Below, piece by piece: positions 1-8,457 of a stretch of 64,000 bases of DNA. Both the position numbers and the translations under genes were made by a program. Origin of the DNA: Roseateles_B sp041905785 (GTDB lineage Bacteria > Pseudomonadota > Gammaproteobacteria > Burkholderiales > Burkholderiaceae_C); assembly GCA_041905785.1 (NCBI GenBank), contig JAYRKJ010000009.1, positions 124,001 through 188,000 on the forward strand, given 5' to 3'. The notes beneath the pieces were generated by a model. The model worked only from the letters and a program-made list of their open reading frames with translations, made no database searches and was not told the origin of the DNA. Positions within the stretch are counted from its first letter, which is position 1. Each line of letters opens with the position of its first letter.

Positions 1-286
1 CCGCCAGCACGGCGTCCAGGCCCTCGGCCAGACGCGAGGGCTTGAAGCCCTGGATCTCGGCCTTGACGACCCCATGCTTGACAAAGGGATCCTGGTTCAC
101 GCGGTCCTGCAGCGCGGCAGGGTCCACGCCCGCGGCGATCACGACCCCGCCCTGGGCCTCGTCCAGCGAGCCCGCCATCAGGAACACGCCCGCCGTGAAG
201 CCATCGGCCAGCCACTGCTGGTGCTGCACCATCCACTGGCCCGCCTGCGCGCGCTGGTGGCTGAATCTCAAGAACACGATGTACAT
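1..286 (-). CDS. YciI-family protein, C-terminus cut by window edge
   Basis: Reading leftwards from an ATG at 286 gives an open frame that begins MYIVFLRFSHQRAQAG and is still open at base 1, so only the first 95 or so residues are seen. The layout (short ferredoxin-like alpha/beta fold, QHQQWLADGF helix, LMAGSLDEAQGG strand, DPFVKHGVVKAEIQGF near the end) matches the YciI/YCII family, small proteins often found beside oxidoreductases and regulators; enzymatic role mostly unproven. It follows the TetR and old-yellow-enzyme genes on the same strand with 22 bases between, so it may be the third gene of that operon. Confidence 0.75.
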   Translation of the reverse strand, partial: MYIVFLRFSHQRAQAGQWMVQHQQWLADGFTAGVFLMAGSLDEAQGGVVIAAGVDPAALQDRVNQDPFVKHGVVKAEIQGFKPSRLAEGLDAVLA

Positions 287-308
287 CCTGGCTCCTCTAG
301 GGTTTGCA

Positions 309-932
309 TCAAGGCCCGGCGCGTCTGCTGCGCCGGGACGGCGCCGCTGACGCCGCCGGCGTCAGCGAGTCCAACCAAGTCTCGATCAACGCGACCTCGT
401 GGCGGATGAAACCCACCTCCTGAAACGCAAGGGGAAGCGACGCAATGCCCTGGCTGCGGCTCAGCAGATGCAGGGCCAGGGCGTCCGCATCGTCGCGGTG
501 GCCGAGCGCTTCGAACTGCTCGCGAAGCCAGGCCCGGAACTGCCCGAAGATCATGCCCGCCTCGCCCTGCGAGGGGTGTTCCAGCTTCGACAGCTCGGCG
601 CACAGCGTGCTGACAGGGCAGCCAAAGCGCTGGATGCTCTTGCGGTTGCGGATCAGCATTTCCGCAAAGCAGCGCAGCCGCTCGACGGGCGTCGACGCCT
701 TCTGCATCCACGCCTCCAGCATGGCCGCGGTCTTGGCCGCGCGCAGCGCGATCACGGCAGCCAGGATGTCGTCCTTGGACTTGAAGTGATAGTAGAAGTT
801 GCCGCGCGAGATGTTGACGCTTGCGGCAATGTCGGCGAACGAGGTCTTCTCGAAGCCGCGTTCGTAGAACAGCTGGTCTGCGGCCTGGACGATCAGTTCG
901 CGCGTGGACGGTACTTCAAGCGCGGGCTTCAT
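309..932 (-). CDS. TetR/AcrR-family repressor (NemR-like)
   Basis: 207 residues, usual TetR length. The N-terminal helix-turn-helix is clear (TRELIVQAADQLFYERGFEKT, then VNISRGNFYYHFKSKDDI around residues 39-56); the rest is the variable helical ligand domain. A cysteine (FGCPVSTLCAEL, about residues 103-112) could be a redox or electrophile sensor as in NemR, but this is inference. The ATG overlaps the stop of the upstream reductase gene as ATGA, so the two are co-transcribed and translationally coupled. It probably represses its own operon through the dyad at 2030-2068. Confidence 0.85.
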   Translation of the reverse strand: MKPALEVPSTRELIVQAADQLFYERGFEKTSFADIAASVNISRGNFYYHFKSKDDILAAVIALRAAKTAAMLEAWMQKASTPVERLRCFAEMLIRNRKSIQRFGCPVSTLCAELSKLEHPSQGEAGMIFGQFRAWLREQFEALGHRDDADALALHLLSRSQGIASLPLAFQEVGFIRHEVALIETWLDSLTPAASAAPSRRSRRAGP

Positions 933-2020
933 GGCTGGGCGCCTGCCGTGGCCGTGCCGGCGACCGGGTAGTCGGTGTAGCCCTGCGCCCCACCGCCGTA
1001 GAACGTCCCCTGGTCGGGGGCGTTCAGCGGCAGGTCGCGCCTGAGTCTGTCGACCAGGTCCGGGTTCGCGAGAAAGGGCGTGCCCAAGGCCACCAGGTCC
1101 GCATGGCCGGCCTGCAGTGCGGCCTGTGCACGGGCCTTGTCGTAGCCGTTGTTGGCGATGTAGCTGCCTTCGAAGCGCTGTCGCAATGCGCGGTAGTCCA
1201 TGCCTGAGGAGCGGCTCATCATGTCGCCTTCCAGCAGGTGCAGGTAGGCGATGCCCGTCCGCGACAACTCCGCGCAGAAGAAGCCGAAGTGCGCTGCCGG
1301 GTCGGAGTCCGTCATGTCATTGAAGCGGTTCTCCGGGCTGAGCCGCACGCCGATCCGATGGCGTGGCCAGACCTCAGCCACGGCATCGATCACGTCCATG
1401 AGCAGTGCCAGGCGCCGCGCCGGCGTGCCGCCGTAGCCGTCCGTGCGGTGATTGCTGCTGTCGCGGAGGAACTGGTCGATCAGGTAGCCGTTGGCCGCAT
1501 GGATTTCAACGCCGTCGAAGCCGGCGCTCATGGCCCGCCGCGCTGCCTGCTGGAACTGCTGCACGAGGCCGGGGAGCTCCGCCGTTGCCAAGGCCCGGGG
1601 CAGCACAAAGGGCTGCATGCCCGTCGCGGTGACCGCTATGCCTTGCGGCCGAATGGCCGACGGGGCCACAGGCAGGGCCGAGTCGGGTTGATGGCTGGGG
1701 TGGGAGATCCGGCCGCAGTGCTGGAGCTGGGCGAAGAGGGCCGCGCCGCCGCGGTGGACAGCGGCGGTCACCTGCCGCCAGCCTTCCTGCTGTTCGTCGC
1801 TGTACAGCCCAGGCGTGCAGGGGTAGCCCACCGCCTGCGCGCTGACCGGTGCCGACTCTGAGATCAACAGGCCAGCGCTGGAACGCTGCCCGTAGTAGGT
1901 GGCCATCAGCGCGGTCGGCACACCGAGGCCGGTGGCGCGATTGCGGGTCATGGGCGCCATCACCAGGCGGTTTGCCAGGGTCAGCTCTCCCATGCGGTAG
2001 GGCGAGAAAAGGTCGGTCAC
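929..2020 (-). CDS. Old yellow enzyme family alkene reductase (NemA-like)
   Basis: 363 residues, full length for FMN-dependent old yellow enzymes that reduce activated C=C bonds, N-ethylmaleimide, quinones and nitro compounds with NAD(P)H. Visible signatures: LANRLVMAPMTRNRAT near the N-terminus, AGFDGVEIHAANGYLIDQFL with the substrate-binding H/N pair, GVRLSPENRFNDM, and a C-terminal flavin-phosphate loop (VALGTPFLANPDLVDRL). Start is GTG at 2020 with AGGAA about eight bases upstream. First gene of an operon with the TetR repressor, the classical nemRA-type partnership though here the reductase comes first. The dyad operator lies 10-48 bases upstream of the start. Confidence 0.92.
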   Translation of the reverse strand: MTDLFSPYRMGELTLANRLVMAPMTRNRATGLGVPTALMATYYGQRSSAGLLISESAPVSAQAVGYPCTPGLYSDEQQEGWRQVTAAVHRGGAALFAQLQHCGRISHPSHQPDSALPVAPSAIRPQGIAVTATGMQPFVLPRALATAELPGLVQQFQQAARRAMSAGFDGVEIHAANGYLIDQFLRDSSNHRTDGYGGTPARRLALLMDVIDAVAEVWPRHRIGVRLSPENRFNDMTDSDPAAHFGFFCAELSRTGIAYLHLLEGDMMSRSSGMDYRALRQRFEGSYIANNGYDKARAQAALQAGHADLVALGTPFLANPDLVDRLRRDLPLNAPDQGTFYGGGAQGYTDYPVAGTATAGAQP

Positions 2021-2029
2021 GGACGTTCC

Positions 2030-2068
2030 TAGGTCAGTTGTCCTAGTGAATGTAGGACGATTGACCTA
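2030..2068. promoter_or_regulatory. Nested inverted-repeat operator of the reductase/TetR operon
   Basis: The arms TAGGTCA (2030-2036) and TGACCTA (2062-2068), and inside them GTCCTA (2040-2045) and TAGGAC (2053-2058), are all symmetric about base 2049. A 39-base, two-level palindrome directly upstream of the reductase start is what a TetR dimer pair would bind. Binding by the protein encoded at 309-932 is inferred. Confidence 0.75.
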
Positions 2069-2139
2069 ATCCTGTCAACGGGCAGGGACGTCACCAGGGC
2101 GTGACGCGCGGCCGTGCTTCGTGAGTGAGCGTGGCGTGC

Positions 2140-2154
2140 GGGGTCAGGTCTTGC
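2140..2154 (+). repeat. Dispersed motif GGGGTCAGGTCTTGC, copy at the soxR 3' end
   Basis: Exact copy of the 15-base motif that recurs through the window. On the minus strand it supplies the last codons and stop of soxR (Lys-Thr-stop). Other exact copies: 18326-18340, 21373-21387 (reverse), 47139-47153 and 47160-47174 (reverse). Confidence 0.7.
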
Positions 2155-2641
2155 CTTTCTGAGCGTCCCTGTCCGCCAGAACCTTGCCGGCGCTGTCCCC
2201 CAGCCAATACCTCGCGCCCGCCCCACGCCGCCCTGCGGCATCTTGCGGGTTGTAGAGCTTGCATTTGCTGAGCGACAGGCAGCCGCAGCCAATGCAGGAG
2301 GCGAGGGTGTCACGCAACTGCTGCAGCTCTGCGATGCGCGCCTCCAGCAGCGGCTGCCAGGCCCGCGAGAGCCGCTCCCAATCGCGGGCCGTGGGCGTGC
2401 GGGAGTCAGGCAGGCTGGCCAGCGCGGTGCGGATCTGCTCCAGGTTCAGCCCCACGTTCTGCGCAGCGCGTATGAAGGCCACGCGGCGCAGGTCGCCGCG
2501 CGCGAACTGCCGCCGGCCCGAGGCGCTGCGGTGGCTGTGCAGCAGGCCCTGCTCCTCATAGAAGCGCAGCGCGCTGGCCGCCACGCCGGCACGGCGGGCG
2601 AAGTCCCCGATTGGCAGGAGGGGCGAGGTGGCGTCGCTCAT
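2144..2641 (-). CDS. soxR: Redox-sensitive MerR-family activator SoxR
   Basis: 165 residues. MerR-type winged helix at the N-terminus (IGDFARRAGVAASALRFYEE, then SGRRQFARGDLRR), a dimerisation helix, and the SoxR [2Fe-2S] cluster signature CIGCGCLSLSKC near residues 124-135, which separates SoxR from other MerR proteins. SoxR senses redox-cycling compounds (quinones, phenazines, viologens) through cluster oxidation. Transcribed away from the questin-oxidase-family gene; the shared 111-base gap holds a SoxR box at 2688-2705. Its last three codons fall inside a copy of the dispersed 15-base motif. Confidence 0.95.
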   Translation of the reverse strand: MSDATSPLLPIGDFARRAGVAASALRFYEEQGLLHSHRSASGRRQFARGDLRRVAFIRAAQNVGLNLEQIRTALASLPDSRTPTARDWERLSRAWQPLLEARIAELQQLRDTLASCIGCGCLSLSKCKLYNPQDAAGRRGAGARYWLGDSAGKVLADRDAQKGKT

Positions 2642-2683
2642 GGCTGCATCTCCGCGTCGGCAACAGGTGTTTGAAATGAAGTC

Positions 2684-2714
2684 TTTACTTCAAGTTCACT
2701 TGAACTTGCAGTAT
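2684..2714 (+). promoter_or_regulatory. SoxR box and SoxR-type promoter
   Basis: CTTCAAGTTCACTTGAAC at 2688-2705 has perfect TCAAGT/ACTTGA arms, matching the enterobacterial soxS operator core (CCTCAAGTTAACTTGAGG as I know it). It sits between a possible -35 (TTTACT, 2684-2689) and -10 (CAGTAT, 2709-2714) with the overlong 19-base spacer typical of SoxR/MerR-activated promoters, reading towards the gene at 2753. Confidence 0.8.
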
Positions 2715-2752
2715 TCCGCCATCGTAGCGCGAAGCAAGAGAGGAGAACGGCG

Positions 2753-3937
2753 ATGGACGACGTGCTGAATCATTCCTTCCAGGACTGGGCCCGCAATCTG
2801 AGCGGCGTGGCCGCTGAAGGCAAGGCACGGCCGCCGGCCGGGTCGACGCTCCCAGTGTTCAAGACGGGCTCGTGGGCCCTGCTGCACCGGTGCCTGGATT
2901 TGGCCCAGGCCTATGGACCGGCTTTCGATGGGGCCATGAGCAATCACCTGCCCATGGCCCTGCACGCGGCCTGGGAGATGGGGGCGGACGAGCCGCGCCT
3001 GATGGATCTGATCGCGCACGAGCGCCGCAAGCTCGAAGCCGTCGCGCCGGCTGCGGCGCAGCAGCAGGCCTCGGCCCAGCAGGCCGCGCTGCGGCAGCTG
3101 CAGGGCCAGGGCCAGGCGCGCGGCGGGGCCGACGAGTGGCTGGTCCATCGCGGGCGGCCCGAGTCCTACCCCTGGCTGCAGGCGTACTTCTCGGCGCTGT
3201 TGGCAGGCCAGCAGCCCGCGCAGGTGCTGGCTGCGCACCTCGAAGTCTTGCTGAAATCGCCGCACGCCTTTGCCTTCCATGGGCTGATCCGCACCGCGCA
3301 TGCCTGGGAAAGCGGCCACCGAGGCGAATTGGCCTCAGCCCTGGCGACCTGGGCCGCGTGGTGGGAACTGCTGCCCGCGGCAGCCGCCACCCGCGAGGGC
3401 GAATGGCTGCCACCCGAGGCCTGGGCCTTGGCCCTGCGCGAGCGCTCCCGGGGCTGGCGCAGCGAACTGCCCATGATCATGTACCGCATGCGCAATGCCG
3501 CCGAGACGCCGGTCTACGCCGGCCTGGCCGAACGGCTGGCACCCGCGGCGGGCCTGGCCCAGCGCCGCGAGCAGCTGATGGCCGTGGCGCGCGAGGCCTA
3601 TCTTCACAGCGGCAATTTCACGGTGCTGCACATGATCACCGGCCTGCGTGCGCTGCGCGTGCTGCTGCCCGTGTTGCCCGGCCCGGTGGACCCTCGCCCC
3701 CTCATCGCCGCATTGGATCGTGCTGCTGTGGCGGGCTGGCTGGCCGGCCGAGTGCAGTGGCAGGACGCCATGCCCGAGCTTGCTTCGCAGTCCTGGCCTG
3801 CGCTGCACCGCGCCGCCCTGGCCCAGGACGACGAGCACGTGATCAAGGGCGTGCATGCCTGCTGGCAGGAAGACACCCGCCAGGCGCATCCGCAATGGCG
3901 GCAGGTGGCGCAGCGCATGCTGGCGGGCTGGGGCTGA
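2753..3937 (+). CDS. Questin oxidase family (DUF4243-like) protein
   Basis: 394 residues. Family features I recognise: SNHLPMALHAAWEMGAD near residues 63-79, AFHGLIRTAHAWESGHRGEL in the middle with conserved histidines, FTVLHMITGLRALR, and the C-terminal DDEHVIKGVHACWQE. In fungi, questin oxidase opens an anthraquinone ring in a Baeyer-Villiger-like step; bacterial members are largely uncharacterised. Its promoter region carries a SoxR box, so it is predicted to be switched on by redox-active quinone-like compounds, which fits an oxygenase acting on such molecules. The reaction itself is not shown by the sequence. Start ATG is preceded by GAGAACGGCG. Confidence 0.72.
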   Translation: MDDVLNHSFQDWARNLSGVAAEGKARPPAGSTLPVFKTGSWALLHRCLDLAQAYGPAFDGAMSNHLPMALHAAWEMGADEPRLMDLIAHERRKLEAVAPAAAQQQASAQQAALRQLQGQGQARGGADEWLVHRGRPESYPWLQAYFSALLAGQQPAQVLAAHLEVLLKSPHAFAFHGLIRTAHAWESGHRGELASALATWAAWWELLPAAAATREGEWLPPEAWALALRERSRGWRSELPMIMYRMRNAAETPVYAGLAERLAPAAGLAQRREQLMAVAREAYLHSGNFTVLHMITGLRALRVLLPVLPGPVDPRPLIAALDRAAVAGWLAGRVQWQDAMPELASQSWPALHRAALAQDDEHVIKGVHACWQEDTRQAHPQWRQVAQRMLAGWG

Positions 3938-3973
3938 CGCGGCCGTCGCCTTGTCGGCGGGCCTGAGGAGGCG

Positions 3974-4732
3974 CTAGCGACCGTGCTGGAGCAAGGCCTT
4001 GGCCGCTTCGATGCGCAGCGCCAGCGGCACGGTGACGTCATTCATCACCTGGCTGAGAAAGGCCTGCGGCGTGGAGTGCCGCGGGGAGGCTCCAGGTGCA
4101 TCGGCCTCGCGGGAGCCGGGCTTGCACGGCTCGCCCGCATCGGCCTCCAGATGCAGCGGCGCCAGCCGCGCGGTGGCGGCACGCATCGCCTCAAGGTTCA
4201 GGCAGGCCAGGCCAGCCAGCAGCTCGGCCTGGCCGTCCGCATTGGGTGCCACGTCCAGCCAGGGACTGTCGGCGAACACGGGTGCCAGGTCCGGGCTGAC
4301 GAAGGCGGACCACTGCTCGGCCTGCGCCTGCAGCAGCGGCGGCAGCGCGGCTGGGGCGGCGTGGCTCCCCGCCTTGCCTGTGGCGCCGGCCTGCAGGTGC
4401 AGCCGCGCCGGGGCAATGTCCGGCAGATAGCGCTGGCACAAGGCCTCCAGAAAAGCCAGGCCCTCGGCCGGCGAAACCGGCTCGCTGAGCGCGAACCAGA
4501 GCTGGAAGCCCTCGCTGCCGGACACGGCGATGGCCGGCGCCGGCAGGTCCAGGTCCTGCTGCACGGCCTGCCACACGACGGCCAGGGCAGGCCAGTCAGC
4601 CGGCCGCGCCAGTTCCAGCAGGAGGGCGCGGGTGAGGCCCTGGGCATCCTGCAGCGACGGCGGCCGGCCCTCCGCGGGCGGCAGCTGCGGGCCGAGGAAG
4701 AGTCGTTGCAACTGGGCATGGAGTCGATTCAT
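3974..4732 (-). CDS. Hypothetical protein, 252 residues
   Basis: Not recognised. From ATG 4732 it reads MNRLHAQLQRLFLGPQLPP; a TTG at 4795 would add 21 residues but the added part is proline/arginine-rich and unconvincing. The middle contains a strand-like stretch IAVSGSEGFQLWFALSEPV that loosely recalls the substrate-site strands of archaeo-eukaryotic primase-like domains; that resemblance is weak and I do not name the family. Codon use matches neighbours. It lies downstream of the FAD oxidoreductase on the same strand with about 210 bases between, so operon membership is uncertain. Confidence 0.6.
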   Translation of the reverse strand: MNRLHAQLQRLFLGPQLPPAEGRPPSLQDAQGLTRALLLELARPADWPALAVVWQAVQQDLDLPAPAIAVSGSEGFQLWFALSEPVSPAEGLAFLEALCQRYLPDIAPARLHLQAGATGKAGSHAAPAALPPLLQAQAEQWSAFVSPDLAPVFADSPWLDVAPNADGQAELLAGLACLNLEAMRAATARLAPLHLEADAGEPCKPGSREADAPGASPRHSTPQAFLSQVMNDVTVPLALRIEAAKALLQHGR

Positions 4733-4946
4733 GGCGGCGGTATCCGGATCGGGAGGAAGGCGTCCGGGCGCTGATGGCCGCTTGGCGCCCGTCAAGCAGA
4801 CGAGGGCTTGGCGCCGGCCAGCACCCAGGCTTCGAATTCTGGCGCAGGGCGGGGATGCCCGCGCGTCTTGAGCGACTGCTCGCTGACGATGGCCGACGGG
4901 CCGTTCGCGCAGGCAGTCTTGAAGTCGACCAGCTCCGGCGCGGACT

Positions 4947-6548
4947 TCAGCCTGGCGCCAGCAGCCGGCCGGCAGCCTCCCAGCCCGCGGTGTAGGCTTC
5001 CTCGAACACCGAGTAGCCCGCCAGATCGCTGTGCGCGAAGTGCAGGCGACCTTGGGGGCCTTGCGGCTGGCGCAGGGCCAGCAAGGCGGCCGAGCCGCGC
5101 AGCCCCGGCACCGGGATGCTCATCGCATGGCCCCAGCGCATCAGGTCCATGCGCAGCAGCTTGTCCGGCAGGTCCGGGTGCACGGCCTGCAGCGGTGCCA
5201 GCACCAGGCCGGCCCAGCGCTCCCAGGGCGCTTCCAGCAGGGCGCGGCGCTGCGCCGTGGCCAGCGCCCAGTAGGCCGTCAGTACGGTGGGCCCGGGTGT
5301 GGGGTCCAGGCGCTGATGGCCGGCGTCCACATAGCCCAGTTGCTCGCCACCGTAGATCACGTTGTCCCAGCTGAGGCCGGGCCCGCTGCGGTCCAGCAGG
5401 GGCGCACCCAGCTGCAGGTTGGCGACCAGCCAGGGCGCATGCGGTTGCAGGGCGACGACCTCGCGCAAGGCGGGTGGCAGCTCATCCAGCAGCCGGGCGG
5501 CGATGAACAGGGGCGTGGCCATCACCAGCTGCCGGGCCTGCCAGCGCTCACCGGTCTGCGAGGCGGTGTTCCAGGCCAGCACCTCGGTCTGCTGCCGGCC
5601 CTGTTCGACGCGCAGCACCAGCCGGCCGGGCTGAAGGCCGTCACCCAGGGGCCGGGCCATGCGCCGCGTCAGCCAGGCATTGCCCTCGGGCCAGGTCAGC
5701 ACGGCTTCGCGGTCCTCGTCGCCGCCGCGCGATTCCCCGCCATGAAAACCGTGGCGGCTCGCGAAGTAGTGCAGGCCGGCCCAGGCGCTGACGGTGTTGG
5801 CGCCGGCGCCGTAGTCGTCGCGGCAGCAGTAGTCCAGGTACCAGCGCAGCTGTGGGTCGTCGAGGCCTTGCGCGTCCAGCCAGCGGGCGAAAGGCTGGGC
5901 ATCGAGGGCGGCATGGGCCGGCGTCCAGGGCGCGCGGTGCGAGGGCATGGCGAAGCCCAGGGCCTGGGCCTGCGCGACGGCCTGTCCGAAGCGCTGGTAC
6001 TGCTCGCGGGTGGCTGGGCCCAGGGCCGGCGGCAACAATCCCTCGTGCCACTGCCCATCGAAGTAGAGGCGCTCCTGCGGGCTGTGGCACAGAAATCGCT
6101 CCTCGTAGACCGTGCGCCCGGCCTGCTGGCGGCTGGCGCCCAGCTCCTCCAGCAGCTGTGCGACTTCCGGCGCGTGCGGGCCCGGCGTGGGCAGGTAGTG
6201 CGCACCGAGCGGGCAGGCGAAGGCGCCCATGCGATGGCCCCGCGCATTGCCGCCGGCTTCATCTTCCAGCTCCAGCAGCGCGAATTCGCGCCCGGCTTGG
6301 GCCAGCCGGCGGGCGCAGGCAAGACCTGACACCCCGCCGCCCACGATGAGGGTGTCGGTCCGCCGCGGTGCGGCCTCGCGCGCAGCGCGCAGCAGGCGCT
6401 CGCGGCTGCCGGCCTCGCGCAGCAGATGGCCGCGGTCCGCATGGGCCCCCACCCAGCCGCCCGCCAGCGGCAGCCGTTCGCGGGCCGTGCAGCCGCCCAG
6501 CAGGGCAGGCGCGGCGGCGAGGGCAGCCAGCAGCTCGCGACGGCGCAT
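4947..6548 (-). CDS. Tat-exported, lipobox-bearing FAD-dependent amine-oxidase-like protein
   Basis: 533 residues from ATG 6548. Begins MRRRELLAALAAAPALLGGC: arginine-rich Tat-like n-region, hydrophobic core and a lipobox with Cys20, so probably exported folded and anchored as a lipoprotein. The Rossmann FAD motif follows (LIVGGGVSGLACARRLAQAG), and the C-terminus has the second FAD contact (HFAHSDLAGYSVFEEAYTAG). Overall it resembles flavin amine oxidases/protoporphyrinogen-oxidase-like enzymes. Starts two bases after the stop of the spermidine-synthase-like gene, so the two are coupled; a polyamine-derived substrate is a reasonable guess from context only. Confidence 0.82.
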   Translation of the reverse strand: MRRRELLAALAAAPALLGGCTARERLPLAGGWVGAHADRGHLLREAGSRERLLRAAREAAPRRTDTLIVGGGVSGLACARRLAQAGREFALLELEDEAGGNARGHRMGAFACPLGAHYLPTPGPHAPEVAQLLEELGASRQQAGRTVYEERFLCHSPQERLYFDGQWHEGLLPPALGPATREQYQRFGQAVAQAQALGFAMPSHRAPWTPAHAALDAQPFARWLDAQGLDDPQLRWYLDYCCRDDYGAGANTVSAWAGLHYFASRHGFHGGESRGGDEDREAVLTWPEGNAWLTRRMARPLGDGLQPGRLVLRVEQGRQQTEVLAWNTASQTGERWQARQLVMATPLFIAARLLDELPPALREVVALQPHAPWLVANLQLGAPLLDRSGPGLSWDNVIYGGEQLGYVDAGHQRLDPTPGPTVLTAYWALATAQRRALLEAPWERWAGLVLAPLQAVHPDLPDKLLRMDLMRWGHAMSIPVPGLRGSAALLALRQPQGPQGRLHFAHSDLAGYSVFEEAYTAGWEAAGRLLAPG

Positions 6549-6550
6549 GC

Positions 6551-8125
6551 TCAGTGCACCTTGCCCCACTCAGCCTCGAACTCGCGCACCAGGGCCTGGT
6601 TGGAGAGGCGGTTGACGTCGGTCTCGACCCGGCTCATGTCGGCCGGGAAGCTCATCAGTGTCGGCAGGCCGTCCAGGGTGAGGAAGCGCAGGCCAGGCGG
6701 CAGGCCGCGCGGCTGGGCCCAGGGCCGGCGCGAGGCCAGCACGAAGCCCCATTCGCCGAAGCTGGGCACATGGGCGTGGTAGGGCGTGGTCGACAGGCCC
6801 ACCGCCTCCAGCGTGTTCACCACGGTCCAGAAGCTGCGGCGGGCGATCAGGGGCGAGGTGGTCTGCACGACCGCGTAGCCGCCGGCGTCCAGGTGCTGGT
6901 CGATCAGCTGGTAGAAGCTCGTGGTGTAGAGCTTGCCCAGCGCGAAGTTGCTGGGGTCGGGGAAGTCGATCACGATGACGTCGAAGCGCTCCTCGTGCTG
7001 TTCCAGCCAGCCGAAGGCGTCCTCGTTGACCACCTGCAGCTTGGGACTGCGCAGCGAGTCCTGGTTCAGGCTGCGCAGCAGGGGCAGGGAGGAGAAGAGC
7101 CGCGTCATGTGCGGGTCCAGCTCGACCAGGGTGACCGAGAGCACCGAGGGGTAGCGCAGGATCTCGCGCACCGCCATGCCGTCGCCCCCGCCAAGCACCA
7201 GCACGCGGCGCGGCGCGCCGTGCGCCGCCATGGCCGGGTGCACCAGGGCCTCGTGGTAGCGGTATTCGTCCTTGGAATGGAACTGCAGATTGCCGTTGAG
7301 GAAGAGCCGCACGCCGGCCTTGCCCTGGGTGACGACGATGCGCTGGTAGGCGCTGCTTTCTTTGATCAGGATGTGCTCGCCGTAGAAGCGGTCCTCGGCC
7401 CAGGTCGTCAGCCGGTCGGCGCTGGCCAGGCCGGCCAAGAGCAGCAGGGCCGAGCCCGCACAGGCCAGGGCGTGCTGGCGCCAGCCGCGCAGCTCGCCGC
7501 GAAACATCCACAGCGCCCAGCAGGCCACGGCCACGTTGAGCAGCCCGAAGACCAGGCCCGTGCGTACCAGCCCCAGCTGCGGCACGAGCAGCAGCGGGAA
7601 GGCCAGCGCCACGACCAGGGCGCCGAGGTAGTCGAAGGTCAGCACCTGGGAGACCAGGTCCTTGAGTGCATAGCGCTGGCGCACCTGGCGCTTGATGATG
7701 CGCATCACCAGCGGGATCTCCAGACCCACCAGGATGCCCACCAGCAGCACCAGGCCATACAGCAGCGTGCGAAAGACCGCGAGCTCCGCCGGGGGCAGCC
7801 AGCTGTGGGCGAGGAAGAGGAAGGCCGGCATCAGCCCGCCGATCACGCCCACCAGCAGCTCGATGCGCAGGAACTGCGCCACCAGCTGGCGCTCCACGAA
7901 GCGCGAGAGCCAGGACCCCAGGCCCATGGCGAAGAGATAGCTGCCGATGATGGTGCTGAACTGCAGCACCGAGTCGCCCATCAGGTAGCTGGCCAGTGCG
8001 CCGGCCGTCAGCTCGTAGACCAGTCCGCAGGCGGCGATCACGAAGACGCTGGCCAGCAGCAGCAGCTCCTGCAGGCTGATGCGCTGTGCGGCGGGCAGGG
8101 GCTCGTCTTGGGGTGTCTGGCTCAT
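6551..8125 (-). CDS. speE: Membrane-fused spermidine-synthase-like aminopropyltransferase
   Basis: 524 residues, about 220 longer than soluble SpeE because of an N-terminal membrane domain of about seven helices (LLLASVFVIAACGLVYEL through VAVACWALWMF). The C-terminal half is the methyltransferase-like SpeE fold: YQRIVV, VLVLGGGDGMAVREIL (SAM site), VTLVELDPHMTRL, DVIVIDFPDPSNFALGKLY, and FWTVVNTLEAVG. Such fused forms are known beside DUF350 and DUF4178 genes, as here. Product may be a polyamine or an unusual aminopropylated compound; no SpeD is visible in the window. One base separates its start from the YciI gene stop. Confidence 0.88.
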   Translation of the reverse strand: MSQTPQDEPLPAAQRISLQELLLLASVFVIAACGLVYELTAGALASYLMGDSVLQFSTIIGSYLFAMGLGSWLSRFVERQLVAQFLRIELLVGVIGGLMPAFLFLAHSWLPPAELAVFRTLLYGLVLLVGILVGLEIPLVMRIIKRQVRQRYALKDLVSQVLTFDYLGALVVALAFPLLLVPQLGLVRTGLVFGLLNVAVACWALWMFRGELRGWRQHALACAGSALLLLAGLASADRLTTWAEDRFYGEHILIKESSAYQRIVVTQGKAGVRLFLNGNLQFHSKDEYRYHEALVHPAMAAHGAPRRVLVLGGGDGMAVREILRYPSVLSVTLVELDPHMTRLFSSLPLLRSLNQDSLRSPKLQVVNEDAFGWLEQHEERFDVIVIDFPDPSNFALGKLYTTSFYQLIDQHLDAGGYAVVQTTSPLIARRSFWTVVNTLEAVGLSTTPYHAHVPSFGEWGFVLASRRPWAQPRGLPPGLRFLTLDGLPTLMSFPADMSRVETDVNRLSNQALVREFEAEWGKVH

Positions 8126-8126
8126 G

Positions 8127-8423
8127 TCATATCGTCACGCTCTGGCCCGGGAAGGCCTTGGACCAGTGCAGGATCTCCCAGCGTGCGCGCAGGCCCGCCT
8201 GGGTGAAGGGATCGCCGGCGATCAGGGCCTGGACGGCCTCGCGGCTGGGCGCCTCGACGATCCACAGCGCGCCGAGGGGCGGCAGGACCGTGTCCTCGCG
8301 CAGCGAGCCGGCGATGCGCACCTGCTGGGCATGCGCGGCCAGCCAGTCGAGATGGGCCTGCATGTGCTCGTGGCGCAGGGGCAGGGCCTCCTCGCGGTCG
8401 TGGAATCGGACGATGAAAAGCAT
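8127..8423 (-). CDS. YciI-family protein
   Basis: 98 residues from ATG 8423 (MLFIVRFHDREEALPL). YciI fold with the DPFTQAGL motif and a GALWIVEAPSREAVQALI strand-helix unit. Part of the SPFH-DUF350-SpeE set; stop almost touches the SpeE-like start. Second YciI gene of the window (the first is at the left edge). The longer upstream extension to 8687 overlaps the acetyltransferase gene and is rejected. Confidence 0.82.
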   Translation of the reverse strand: MLFIVRFHDREEALPLRHEHMQAHLDWLAAHAQQVRIAGSLREDTVLPPLGALWIVEAPSREAVQALIAGDPFTQAGLRARWEILHWSKAFPGQSVTI

Positions 8424-8457
8424 GGGGCAGGGCAGTGAGCGCGAGGGCGGGGACGGT

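Noticed and set aside
4792..4947. Short minus-strand frame ending SSA-stop between two genes
   Set aside because: Reads like natural protein (VDFKTACANGPSAIVSEQS) but has no start codon of any usual type after the oxidase stop; may be a gene remnant, not callable.
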